In this document: piece after piece, positions 16,106-23,660 of the stretch
Position numbering within the stretch: position 1 is the first letter of the stretch
Layout: the number at the start of each line of letters is the position of its first letter
Source of the DNA: Lachnospiraceae bacterium
GTDB lineage: Bacteria; Bacillota; Clostridia; Lachnospirales; Lachnospiraceae
Assembly: GCA_003979345.1 (NCBI GenBank)
Contig: RYVZ01000038.1
Location: 1-27,495 of the forward strand
Direction of reading: 5' to 3'
Length of the DNA stretch: 27,495 nucleotides
The notes under the pieces: model-generated
What the model saw: the letters and a program-made list of their open reading frames with translations, nothing else
What the model was told of the DNA's origin: nothing
The model's database searches: none
Position numbers and translations under genes: made by a program

Positions 16106-17575
16106 ATGATAGATAGATGGATTGCAGAAGCAACGGAATGCGATTTCAAGGTTGCTTTGGAAGTTAAAAAGCCGAAAAGCTGGCTCAAAAGTGTCAGTGC
16201 CTTTGCCAACGGTATCGGCGGCACACTCTTTTTCGGCATTGATAATGACAGAAACGTAATAGGCTTGGCTGACGCACAGACCGATGCAGAGACGATCAGC
16301 CGCTTGATTAAGGAACGTATCACGCCATATCCGAACTTTATCCTCGCTCCCGAACGGGATAATGGCAAGGATATTCTTGTGCTGTCCGTTTCCGCAGGAC
16401 GCTCCACGCCCTATTATTACAAGGCAGACGGCATTACGGAAGCATATATCCGTATTGGCAACGAAAGCGTGATTGCCCCGTCGTATGTATTGAATCAGCT
16501 TCTTCTCAAGGGTATGAACCGCACTTATGATGCGCTGGATTCCGAGTACGATTTCAAAGACTATGCTTTTTCCAAGCTGCGTGAACGCTACAAGGCTTGG
16601 ACGGGCAACAGTATGGAGGAAAAGCTGTTTGATTCCTTTGAAATGCGGGATGACCACGGCAAGCTGACCAACGCAGGCGCTTTACTTGCGGACGATGCTC
16701 CGATTAAGCACTCCCGTCTGTTCTGTACCCGTTGGAACGGTCTTGATAAAAGCGGCGGTATGGTGGATGCTCTCGACAGCGCAGAGTATTCCGGCAGCTT
16801 GATCATTCTGCTCAATGAAGGTGTGGGCTTCGTAAAGCGGAACATGAAAACTCGTTGGAAGAAAACCGCCAACTCCCGTATTGAAATGCCCGATTACTGT
16901 GAGCGAAGCGTTTTTGAAGCCCTTGTCAATGCGCTGATCCACCGTGATTATCTGATTTTGGGCAGCGAAGTCCATATCGACATTTACGATAACCGTCTTA
17001 CCATTACTTCTCCCGGTGGTATGGCAGACGGCTCACGGATACAGGAACGAGATATTTCCAATATTTCTTCCACTCGTCGCAATCCCGTCCTTGCCGACGT
17101 TTTCGGCAGATTGGGCTATATGGAGCGTCAAGGCAGCGGATTTAAGAAGATCACAGAAGCTTACCGTGCCGCCCATAATTACCGTGACGAACTGGAGCCG
17201 AAGTTCTATTCCGATGCCAGTTCGTTCCAAGTTACACTGTATAATTTGAATTATGGAACAGACGAAAATGGAGTTGTTGGAGAGGAAAAAGTAGCGCTCA
17301 AACAGGAAAAAGTAGCGTTTGAAGCAAAAAAGGTAGCGTTTGAACGCTCCATTTCTGAATTAAAGCTCAACAAGCCTACCAAAGATAATATTCTGTCCTT
17401 GTTTGAGAGCTTTGGATATGATGTTCCTTTTTCCCGTGCGGATGTAATTGAATTATGTGGTTTAGCGCCGTCCTCCGCAGGCAAGATGTTGAGCAAGATA
17501 AAAGAATTTGACTTAATTGTGCCTGTAACCGAACAAGGCAGGGGAAAATACATTTTCATCGAAGCCAAAAAATAA
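16106..17575 (+). CDS. AlbA_2-domain (Schlafen-like) ATP-binding protein
   Basis: This 489-residue protein belongs to the group often named RecG-like or divergent AAA-4 proteins, common on Clostridia mobile elements. It has an AlbA_2 domain (about 10-125, with ECDFKVALEVKK and FANGIGGTLFFGID) and a middle region. A HATPase-like domain follows, with N-box FEALVNALIHRDY (270-282), TSPGGM (301-306) and RQGSGFKKI. A C-terminal winged helix occupies about 425-485. Between them lie three heptads of the form KVAxxxx (394-413). The start at 16106 is chosen because AAAGGAAA lies upstream; the frame is open further left without a site. Its role is probably DNA-binding regulation or element defence; this is inference. 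It ends at a double hairpin shared with convergent tnpV. Confidence 0.88.
   Translation: MIDRWIAEATECDFKVALEVKKPKSWLKSVSAFANGIGGTLFFGIDNDRNVIGLADAQTDAETISRLIKERITPYPNFILAPERDNGKDILVLSVSAGRSTPYYYKADGITEAYIRIGNESVIAPSYVLNQLLLKGMNRTYDALDSEYDFKDYAFSKLRERYKAWTGNSMEEKLFDSFEMRDDHGKLTNAGALLADDAPIKHSRLFCTRWNGLDKSGGMVDALDSAEYSGSLIILLNEGVGFVKRNMKTRWKKTANSRIEMPDYCERSVFEALVNALIHRDYLILGSEVHIDIYDNRLTITSPGGMADGSRIQERDISNISSTRRNPVLADVFGRLGYMERQGSGFKKITEAYRAAHNYRDELEPKFYSDASSFQVTLYNLNYGTDENGVVGEEKVALKQEKVAFEAKKVAFERSISELKLNKPTKDNILSLFESFGYDVPFSRADVIELCGLAPSSAGKMLSKIKEFDLIVPVTEQGRGKYIFIEAKK
17285..17347 (+). repeat. three 21-bp in-frame repeats in the AlbA_2 gene
   Basis: Units begin at 17285, 17306 and 17327, each coding (E/K)KVA(L/F) plus two residues. 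Units 2 and 3 are closest. In-frame heptad repeats of this kind can expand or contract by slippage. Confidence 0.75.
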
Positions 17576-17582
17576 CGCAAGT

Positions 17583-17662
17583 ATCAGTCACCCCCAAGGT
17601 GACTGATCACCCCACCCAAAAGATAATGCCCGTTATCAGCCATACAGCCGATAACGGGCATT
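17583..17662. terminator. two hairpins between AlbA_2 gene and tnpV
   Basis: ATCAGTCACC/GGTGACTGAT (17583-17592, 17598-17607) and AATGCCCGTTATC/GATAACGGGCATT (17625-17637, 17650-17662). T-runs are short. They separate convergent genes. Confidence 0.6.
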
Positions 17663-17665
17663 CAA

Positions 17666-18037
17666 CTAAGCATATACAAGTCCGGTCAAGATGATTTCCT
17701 CCGCACGGTTGCGGATGCTGTTCATGCGGCGCACCCATTCCATTTGGTCAGCCGCTTTGAGTGCTTCGGTCACGCCTTCCTGCTTTGCCATGGTGGAAAC
17801 GATGTTTTCCATGCGCTCGTTGCAGGCTTGGTCAATCTCTGACAGATGCTTGAACAACGTACCTTCTACCACATAATTGGTGTAAAGGATTTTTCGATGT
17901 TCTTTCAGATAGCTGCGGCGCATACGCCCGTATTTGCCTATCTGATATTCGCCGTCATCCGGCAAAACAAGGTCGGGGATGAAATAATCGCCCACTTGGC
18001 GGTATGTACCGCCCATTTCCTCAAATAGAGATTTCAT
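17666..18037 (-). CDS. tnpV: transposon-encoded protein TnpV
   Basis: This 123-residue protein matches the TnpV family of Tn4451-like elements. Marks are the opening EEMGGTYRQVGDYFIPDL, then the IGKYGRMRRSYLKEHR segment and LSEIDQACNERM. The biochemical role of TnpV is not established. AAAGGAG lies about 12 bases before the ATG, a little far. The gene is complete and convergent with the AlbA_2 gene. A serine-recombinase fragment lies just to its right on the opposite strand, in keeping with the close tnpX-tnpV association in Tn4451. Confidence 0.85.
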   Translation of the reverse strand: MKSLFEEMGGTYRQVGDYFIPDLVLPDDGEYQIGKYGRMRRSYLKEHRKILYTNYVVEGTLFKHLSEIDQACNERMENIVSTMAKQEGVTEALKAADQMEWVRRMNSIRNRAEEIILTGLVYA

Positions 18038-18178
18038 AGCATTTCAGCTCCTTTTTGTGTTGATTTTCAGCGGTTATAAGGCTTTTTCTGCTCCTTTCCT
18101 ATAACTGCTTTTCAATTCACCACAAATGAGCCGCAGTCATATGTATTAGGTGGCAGAAACCACCCTTTACATATTACA

Positions 18179-18403
18179 TCTCAGAAAGCTATCTTAGAAA
18201 AATATGCGAGGAAAATAGGAAAAGCTGCTTATTCTTTCTGCGTGGATGACGGTTATTCGGGAACAAATTTCCAAAGACCGAGTTTTCAGAGAATGATAGC
18301 TGATATTGAGGATGGGAAGATTGAGAACGCCATAGATAAAAACGTACCGTGTTATACAGTCTGTTTCAGTGATATTTTAGATCCAGACAGGGTCAATGCG
18401 TGA
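18179..18403 (+). pseudogene. fragment of large serine recombinase (TnpX-like)
   Basis: About 48 codons (18182-18326) read QKAILEKYARKIG, then FCVDDGYSGTNFQRPSFQRM and IADIEDGKIE. This is characteristic of the resolvase domain of TnpX/large serine recombinases. The catalytic serine region upstream and the DMSRFGR region that normally follows are both missing. After 18326 the frame continues without similarity to a TGA at 18401. It is a dead relic of the element's integrase. Confidence 0.8.
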
Positions 18404-18634
18404 AAGTTTTAAGGAAGCCATAAGAGAAGCGGAGAAAACTGCCGGATTTGCCGGATGGACGGACTGCTACGCTAAGTAGCGTCCGCGTAACCGGCCGTTT
18501 CTTGCCATAGATTCACCTTTCTTCTATCATGATTTCCGGAATCAGACAAATCACAGGGGTTGCTCCGTAAAATCAACGCCGAGGAGGAGCCCCGGAATTT
18601 GAGTGTGTGCAAAAGCGCACAGAAGGGAGCAAAG
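18404..18634. other. junction region before intact XRE gene
   Basis: No gene is recognised. A 27-codon frame (18396-18479) follows the recombinase relic. The region must hold the promoter of the XRE gene, but no box pair is convincing. Confidence 0.4.
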
Positions 18635-19066
18635 ATGAATATAGGGGAAAAGATCAAAGACTGCCGGATGAAAGCCGGACTGTCGCAAGAGCAGCTTGCA
18701 GAGAAGCTTCATGTGTCAAGACAGGCAGTCACAAAATGGGAAAATGGCAGGGGTATTCCCGATATTGCCAACCTGATCGCGCTCAGTGACGAATTTGACA
18801 TGAGTCTTGATGAACTGCTGAAAGAGGACGGTACCGTTAAAAAGAAGATCATTTCGGACAGTGACTCAAAAAAATGGCATATCCTTGTGATCGTGTATCT
18901 TGCGGCGATCGTGGCATACATTGCTTATTTTGCATTTTGGCATCGGATTCTGATGGTCGGATTTCTGATTGCGACATTGTTTATGTTATTTTTTGAGGTG
19001 CGGATTTTTGTAAAAGAAAAAATATCCGGGCAGAAACAAATTGGGGATGCGGATAAGGGCAGGTGA
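18635..19066 (+). CDS. XRE-family regulator with two membrane segments (cassette copy 2)
   Basis: This 143-residue protein has an N-terminal XRE helix-turn-helix (about 3-58: IGEKIKDCRMKAGLSQEQLA, then SRQAVTKWENG). Two hydrophobic segments follow (about 83-103, HILVIVYLAAIVAYIAYFAFW; about 107-128). Such HTH-membrane proteins are common in Clostridia and may tether a repressor to the membrane. GGGAG lies 6 bases before the ATG at 18635. It is the intact counterpart of the fragment at 13973-14284 and is followed 238 bases later by a deoxyribosyltransferase-like gene, where copy 1 has only 39 bases between the same two genes. Confidence 0.87.
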   Translation: MNIGEKIKDCRMKAGLSQEQLAEKLHVSRQAVTKWENGRGIPDIANLIALSDEFDMSLDELLKEDGTVKKKIISDSDSKKWHILVIVYLAAIVAYIAYFAFWHRILMVGFLIATLFMLFFEVRIFVKEKISGQKQIGDADKGR

Positions 19067-19304
19067 CAAATGAATGTGTGTTATGCAGGCGATTTTCTTT
19101 AATAGCAGTTTCATTATAAAAAGAAAACTGCCATCTACTATGAGATAAATCAATGAAAACCGAATAAAAGAGCCTGTAAATGATGAAAGGTGTAACAATT
19201 TGAGTTTTCCCATTTTTTCAACATCTTCATTTGTGCTTAAACAAAAATGCAGTGGAACATTTTTCCGAAAAGGGAGAAAAATAATATGGAATCGGAGGAC
19301 GCGA

Positions 19305-19640
19305 ATGAAGATCATAACGATCTGCGGCAGTCTTAAATTTGAAAAAGAAATGCGCCAGACGGCGGAAAAAATGGAGCTTGAGGGAAACTGCGTGATTACG
19401 CCGGTTTATCCGGTGAAACCGAAAGAAGCCTATACGCAGAGCGAAATAGACGTATTGAACCGGATGCATAAAGAAAAGATCAGAATATCGGACGCAATCT
19501 TAGTCGTGAATCCCGGCGGCTATATCGGGGACAGCACGAAAAGCGAGATCGAATATGCAAAATCCCTTAAGAAAGAGGTTTTGTTTTCTAATTCATCAAT
19601 CATTTCTGAAGCGTCTGCAATGTCCCGTCCGAATCCGTGA
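19305..19640 (+). CDS. nucleoside 2-deoxyribosyltransferase-like protein (copy 2)
   Basis: This is the same protein as at 14324, with an ATG start 6 bases after GGAGG. Bases 19337-19567 are identical to copy 1. Just after, a 10-base difference (ATAGCAATTT present in copy 1, absent here) removes the copy 1 stop. The product therefore gains about 13 unrelated residues (111 in all) read from antisense of the nucleotidyltransferase remnant. The nucleotide-binding start (ITICGSLKFEKEM) and the SEIEYAKSL motif remain intact, so activity may be kept. Confidence 0.75.
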   Translation: MKIITICGSLKFEKEMRQTAEKMELEGNCVITPVYPVKPKEAYTQSEIDVLNRMHKEKIRISDAILVVNPGGYIGDSTKSEIEYAKSLKKEVLFSNSSIISEASAMSRPNP

Positions 19641-19803
19641 AGATATTCTGAAATAATTTGTCCGGATTTTCTCAAAACCGGCAGGAAGAATTTCCGCCCG
19701 CTCTTTCGCATACTGAACCATCCGTTTTTCTCCGGGATGCGTCAGTTTATTCATTGCAAAAATAATATCGAAATACGATTCCGGGAAAGCCGCTGTTCTG
19801 TGA
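19605..19803 (-). pseudogene. remnant of nucleotidyltransferase gene (copy 2)
   Basis: Read on the minus strand this matches the C-terminal ~65 codons of the gene at 14585-15379 (HRTAAF, then SYFDIIFAMNKLTHPG). One base is missing within the stretch after AGFE, giving a frameshift. Everything upstream of HRTA is deleted; the join is at about 19803. Confidence 0.85.
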
Positions 19804-19805
19804 TA

Positions 19806-20107
19806 AATGTATCACGGAATCGGAAGATTGCGCGAATGAATGGAGGGCGTCCGTAATCCGCGATGTGATCGATGCCGCGGTCATGAACAGCAGATGGAAT
19901 GTCCTGCCGTCCTATGATCATCGGACGGGAGAGACGGGAACGGACAGGGTGATTACGCCGGAATTAGAAGACGATCTGAGACGTATCTTTATGCTTCTGT
20001 ATGATCACGGCATGAATCTGGATTATATCAGACCGGGTGAAAAAGTCACCTCAAAAGAATTATTTCAAAAGGAGCCTGTAGCCCGCTTCCTGCAATTTGA
20101 CAAGTGA
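19806..20107 (+). pseudogene. C-terminal remnant of ankyrin-type gene (copy 2)
   Basis: In frame from about 19813, the stretch matching SKDCADEWRAPV of copy 1 continues through AAVMNSRWNV to 19903. It then keeps what is probably the original C-terminus, including ITPELEDDLRRIFMLLYDHG and FLQFDK, ending at 20107. The ankyrin N-terminus was lost in the same ~945-bp deletion that removed most of the nucleotidyltransferase. The ATG at 19865 has no ribosome binding site. Confidence 0.8.
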
Positions 20108-20175
20108 GGGGCGTTTTAGGAAAAATGCACAAAGACCGGACTGCAAAATCAGTGAAAAAAACCAAGTAATAGTGA

Positions 20176-20204
20176 TTGACAAGAAATCCCTGCTTTGGTA
20201 GACT
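20176..20204 (+). promoter_or_regulatory. promoter of galactan operon B
   Basis: TTGACA (20176-20181), 17 bases, TAGACT (20199-20204). The -35 box is perfect and the -10 matches 4/6. Transcription would start near 20211, directly before the TTGCGCAA operator. Confidence 0.7.
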
Positions 20205-20214
20205 ATGGAAAAGA

Positions 20215-20233
20215 GAACAACCGGTTGCGCAAC
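20215..20233. promoter_or_regulatory. LacI-type operator (site 2)
   Basis: GTTGCGCAAC (20224-20233) is a perfect palindrome with a CG centre. With its left flank, GAACAACCGGTTGCGCAA differs by one base from the sequence at site 1. Its position at about +14 to +23 suits repression. Confidence 0.75.
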
Positions 20234-20347
20234 GAAGGACGCCGAATACTAGTATAGGGCGCATTGCAGGGTGCGATACCTGCGGGATTGTGCATAGCCG
20301 GACGAATATGGGAATACTACGGAAAGACATATCATAAGGAGGCAGAC

Positions 20348-22186
20348 ATGGAGAAATTTATCGTCAACATCATTCATCGTCCCGAAATGGTGCCGGAATA
20401 TGCTGAAAAAGTGACTGGACACGGGAAAGAGGAGGACATTGGGAGAAAAGCGCTCCTGACCGAATCGCTCGACATTTTCAAGACACAGCAGTCGATCGCG
20501 CATAAAAACGGGCTGAAGACGACGATCCAGATGACGTATGCGTCGCTTTTTAATGATGAGGCGGTGGCGCTTGCAAAGTCGGATCATGAACAGTACGGGG
20601 ACGAGATCGCACTGACGCTGTTAGGACTTCCGTGCAAAGAGTTCCGCGAGAAATATAAGACAAAGGATTTCTGTATCTGGATGTTCTCAATGGAAGATAA
20701 AATGTCCATCGTGGACGATGTTTTTGGTAAATTCCATGAGCGCTTCGGCTTTTATCCGGAGTCAACCGGTTCCTATTACATGGACGCCGAGCTGACCAAT
20801 TATATCAAAGAGAAATATCCGACGGTCAAATGTGCGGTCGCAACCTGTTGGGAGGAAGGACCGAAGGCATATCATACCTGCAACAATTCATGGTATACGT
20901 TCATGGACGGAGGTCCTTGGGCGCCGTGGATTCCGAGTAAGCAGAATACGCATGCACCGGCGGCGAATGAGGCAGAGGATTCCGGCATCGTGGCGATTCC
21001 GCATTTATCGCGCGACCTGCTTGCCTGCTACGACGGAAACGGCTCGAATTTCGGCACGCATCCGCAGAACGTACTGCGCGGCATGATCTATGACACAAAG
21101 ACTTGGGATTATCCGTATTTATATAACCTGATCGACCAGTACCGTTATCTTGGAAAATTCAACAACGGTTACGCCTACAACATGATGTTCGTAGGACCGG
21201 GCTGGATGAACAAGATGGGACGCTGGGAGGCGCCTTACGAGCTGTTGTTAAAGTCTTACGAGGACGGCTGCGCTTATTACGGCAAGCTCAAAAAAGAAGG
21301 TAAGTTGAGCGACATGACGATGGCGGAATTTGCAGACTGGTATCGTGAAAACAGACGATACACCGAGCCGGAATGTGCGCTTTGGAAAGATATACTTTAC
21401 GGATCGGATAAGCAGTTGTTCTGGTACTGCGACCCGTATATGCGCGCCTGCGTCAACATGGATCAGGGCGGCGCGATCGTCGATTTAAGACCGTACGCGG
21501 CAAAACTGAACTGGCCGGTCGGCATTGGCACGAAGCATGTGACCGACGCGTCCTACCCGTTCTTGATCCAGGAAAAATACCGCGCCGGATATTTTACGCA
21601 CTATGCAGGCGAGGGAACGGTCAGAAGTGCGAAGCTTACCTATAACGGCGAGGAAGTGGATCTGTGCCTCTGCCGCACAAAAGCGCATTTCTCCGAGGAC
21701 GGACGCACCAGAATCCTGACGCTTGATCCCGTAGAAATCGAATTCTCCGATTTAATCGTGAAGCTTCAGACGAGACTTCTATTTGAAGAAGGAAGCTCCC
21801 GCATCGGCATTGAGCGCAAGGTTCTCTCGATGAGCGACCCGACCGCGAAAGTGGAATTGAATGAATATATGGTCGCATGCTATGGTACGACCGAGTATTC
21901 CGAGGATATGAGCGGCATTACGCTCTCTCTTGAAAAGGGAGCGGAAAAGAGCACGATCGATTATGCGTACAAGTGCAGGGAAGCTTCTCTTGAGGGCGCA
22001 GAGCGTGTGAGCGCGGTCGTACCGCAGATCGATACGCGCGTATCGCTCAGCACGGACTGTGAGAATGCATCCGGCTATGTGAAAGAGGGATATGCATTCT
22101 CGCCGATGTTCACATTAGGTTATCAAACGGAAATTTCCGATAAGGAGGTATTTACGACATGGCTCAATCTGGAAAAGGCAAATTAA
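20348..22186 (+). CDS. uncharacterised 612-residue protein, possible carbohydrate-active enzyme
   Basis: I do not recognise a family for this protein. It has no signal peptide, so it is probably cytoplasmic. The first ~300 residues look like an alpha/beta barrel. The part FHERFGFYPESTGSYYMDAE (129-148), followed by CAVATCWEEG (162-171), loosely recalls NodB-type polysaccharide deacetylase or GH57-like barrels. It is rich in Trp/Tyr/Asp/Glu clusters (SWYTFMDGGPWAPW, 181-194; MMFVGPGWMNKMGRWEAP, 279-296), as in sugar-binding clefts. Residues about 360-600 look like a beta-sandwich. The start at 20348 follows GGAGG by 6 bases. The gene is first in an operon with a zinc-ribbon gene (28-base overlap) and GH53, behind a galactan-type operator. 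A role in galactan or galacto-oligosaccharide processing is inference from context only. Confidence 0.75.
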   Translation: MEKFIVNIIHRPEMVPEYAEKVTGHGKEEDIGRKALLTESLDIFKTQQSIAHKNGLKTTIQMTYASLFNDEAVALAKSDHEQYGDEIALTLLGLPCKEFREKYKTKDFCIWMFSMEDKMSIVDDVFGKFHERFGFYPESTGSYYMDAELTNYIKEKYPTVKCAVATCWEEGPKAYHTCNNSWYTFMDGGPWAPWIPSKQNTHAPAANEAEDSGIVAIPHLSRDLLACYDGNGSNFGTHPQNVLRGMIYDTKTWDYPYLYNLIDQYRYLGKFNNGYAYNMMFVGPGWMNKMGRWEAPYELLLKSYEDGCAYYGKLKKEGKLSDMTMAEFADWYRENRRYTEPECALWKDILYGSDKQLFWYCDPYMRACVNMDQGGAIVDLRPYAAKLNWPVGIGTKHVTDASYPFLIQEKYRAGYFTHYAGEGTVRSAKLTYNGEEVDLCLCRTKAHFSEDGRTRILTLDPVEIEFSDLIVKLQTRLLFEEGSSRIGIERKVLSMSDPTAKVELNEYMVACYGTTEYSEDMSGITLSLEKGAEKSTIDYAYKCREASLEGAERVSAVVPQIDTRVSLSTDCENASGYVKEGYAFSPMFTLGYQTEISDKEVFTTWLNLEKAN

Positions 22187-22377
22187 ATTACCGCTGTCCC
22201 TCCTGCTTTATGAGAGACCTTGACATTGATATGTTTTATGACCGCGACAAAAAAGAATATTATTGCATCCGCTGCCAGTATCACGGCACGGAGGAGGACG
22301 TATTAAAAAAGAACGAGCTGGCGAGATTCCGCTACGGCAGGATTGCGGACAGAATCACAACATTTGAGGACGAGTGA
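22159..22377 (+). CDS. small zinc-ribbon protein
   Basis: This 72-residue protein has two CxxC pairs (Cys13-Cys16 in YRCPSCF and Cys36-Cys39 in YYCIRCQYHG) separated by 19 residues, a rubredoxin-like zinc ribbon. The rest is charged, with a short helical tail. GGAGG lies inside the end of the preceding gene, about 10 bases before the ATG, and the coding regions overlap by 28 bases. The stop overlaps the next gene's GTG start (GTGA), so all three genes are translationally coupled. Its function is unknown; it may act as a partner or chaperone for the 612-residue protein, or bind nucleic acid. Confidence 0.8.
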   Translation: MAQSGKGKLNYRCPSCFMRDLDIDMFYDRDKKEYYCIRCQYHGTEEDVLKKNELARFRYGRIADRITTFEDE

Positions 22378-23486
22378 GACTTATGACAGATTTTATCAAA
22401 GGAATGGATATCTCCACGCTCGAAGAGGTGGAGCGATGTGGAGGCAGATTTTATGACAACGGGCAGGAGGGAGAAGCGCTTGAGATCTTAAAGCGCTATG
22501 GAACGAACGCCGTGCGTCTGCGTCTGTGGAACGACCCTTACGCAGAGACCAAGAAGCCGTACGGCGCCGGAACGAATGATCTGGCGGTTACGGTGCGGAC
22601 CGCAAAGAGAGCGCTTGCGCAGGGGATGCAGTTTCTGCTTGATCTTCATTACAGCGATTTTTGGACGGATCCCGGAAAGCAGGTGAAGCCGAAGGCATGG
22701 GCTGGCTATGACGACGACCAGTTGGAACAGGCGGTTTATGATTATACCTGCCGCGTGCTTTTGACACTCAAAAAAGAAAACGCGTTCCCGACCATGATCC
22801 AGGTCGGCAATGAGGTGACGAACGGCCTGCTCTGGCCCAACGGGAAAAAGCCGGAATACGATAATATTGCGCGATTTATCAGCGCAGGTATCCGCGCCGT
22901 GCGTGCAGTGGACGCCAATCTTCCGATTATGATCCATTTGGATAAGGGGACGGATAACGAGCTGTACCGTGACTGGTTTGATCATTACATGGAGCGCGGA
23001 GAGGATTTTGACGTGATCGGACTGTCCTATTATCCGTTTTGGCATGGTTCGCTCTCGGATCTGGCTGCAAACATGAAAGATATTTCGGAACGCTATCAGA
23101 AGGATGTCATCGTTGCCGAGGTATCCATGGGCTTTACGATGGAGGACTATCAATCGTACGAGAAGCTTAGCGCAGAGGAACGCAAGGGCATGGCGACGAA
23201 AGCAGAACTTGCCGAAAAGGTACCGTTCCCGATGACGCCCGAGGGACAGCGCGACTTTATGAAAGCAGTCATGCAGGTGATCCGGGATGTCCCGAACGGA
23301 AGGGGAAAAGGTTTCTATTATTGGGAACCCGCATGGCTTCCGGTACCGGGCTCCGGCTGGGCGACTCCGGAATCGCTCGCTTATATCGGAGATAAGGGAC
23401 CATGCGGAAACGAGTGGGCGAATCAGGCATTGTTTGATTATGACGGAAATGCACTGCCCGCGCTTGCGGCGATCAGAGATTTTTGA
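22374..23486 (+). CDS. cytoplasmic GH53 endo-beta-1,4-galactanase
   Basis: This second GH53 enzyme, about 367-370 residues, has no signal peptide or binding module. Acid/base Glu147 (QVGNEVTN) and nucleophile Glu249 (VIVAEVS) are present, with the conserved RLRLWNDP, DLHYSDFWTDP and YYWEPAWLPVPG segments. It shares these with the secreted enzyme at 592-2709 but differs elsewhere, so the two are not recent copies. The likely role is to shorten imported galacto-oligosaccharides before GH42 finishes them. GTG at 22374 overlaps the previous stop; ATG at 22383 is an alternative. Most described GH53 enzymes are secreted, so an intracellular one is notable. The operon ends in hairpins at 23512-23658. 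Confidence 0.93.
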   Translation: MRLMTDFIKGMDISTLEEVERCGGRFYDNGQEGEALEILKRYGTNAVRLRLWNDPYAETKKPYGAGTNDLAVTVRTAKRALAQGMQFLLDLHYSDFWTDPGKQVKPKAWAGYDDDQLEQAVYDYTCRVLLTLKKENAFPTMIQVGNEVTNGLLWPNGKKPEYDNIARFISAGIRAVRAVDANLPIMIHLDKGTDNELYRDWFDHYMERGEDFDVIGLSYYPFWHGSLSDLAANMKDISERYQKDVIVAEVSMGFTMEDYQSYEKLSAEERKGMATKAELAEKVPFPMTPEGQRDFMKAVMQVIRDVPNGRGKGFYYWEPAWLPVPGSGWATPESLAYIGDKGPCGNEWANQALFDYDGNALPALAAIRDF

Positions 23487-23511
23487 ATGTGATAGGGAAA
23501 TAAGAAAGGGC

Positions 23512-23613
23512 GGCTGCTCTCACGAAGACAGGTTCGTGAAAGCGGCAGCCCTGCTTTGATTCCTGCGGAGTACTCGCGAAGCCCGATAGAAGAATCGCTA
23601 CGCGATTCTTCTA
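23512..23613. repeat. two hairpins after galactan operon B
   Basis: GGCTGC/GCAGCC enclosing TCACGAA/TTCGTGA (23512-23550), then a 12-bp stem of the AGAAGAATCG type (23587-23598 with 23602-23613). Neither has a U-tract; they probably protect the mRNA 3' end. Confidence 0.55.
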
Positions 23614-23660
23614 AAGACTTGCGCTGATGCAAGCTTTTTCGCATCAGCGCAAGTCTTTTT
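23613..23660. terminator. strong bidirectional terminator overlapping a stop codon
   Basis: A perfect 18-bp stem (AAAGACTTGCGCTGATGC at 23613-23630 with 23641-23658) is followed by T residues on the + strand. The minus-strand gene's TGA (23646-23644) lies inside the right arm, so one structure ends both the GH53 operon and the membrane-protein gene. Confidence 0.8.

Noticed and set aside
19067..19304. Extra ~200 bp between XRE and deoxyribosyltransferase genes in copy 2 as a small insertion sequence
   Set aside because: No terminal inverted repeats, target duplication or transposase; a weak hairpin near 19120 is all that is seen.
20348..22186. Naming the large operon B protein a polysaccharide deacetylase or GH57
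   Set aside because: Only a loose resemblance near residues 129-171 is visible; the metal-binding His/Asp motifs of deacetylases could not be found with confidence.
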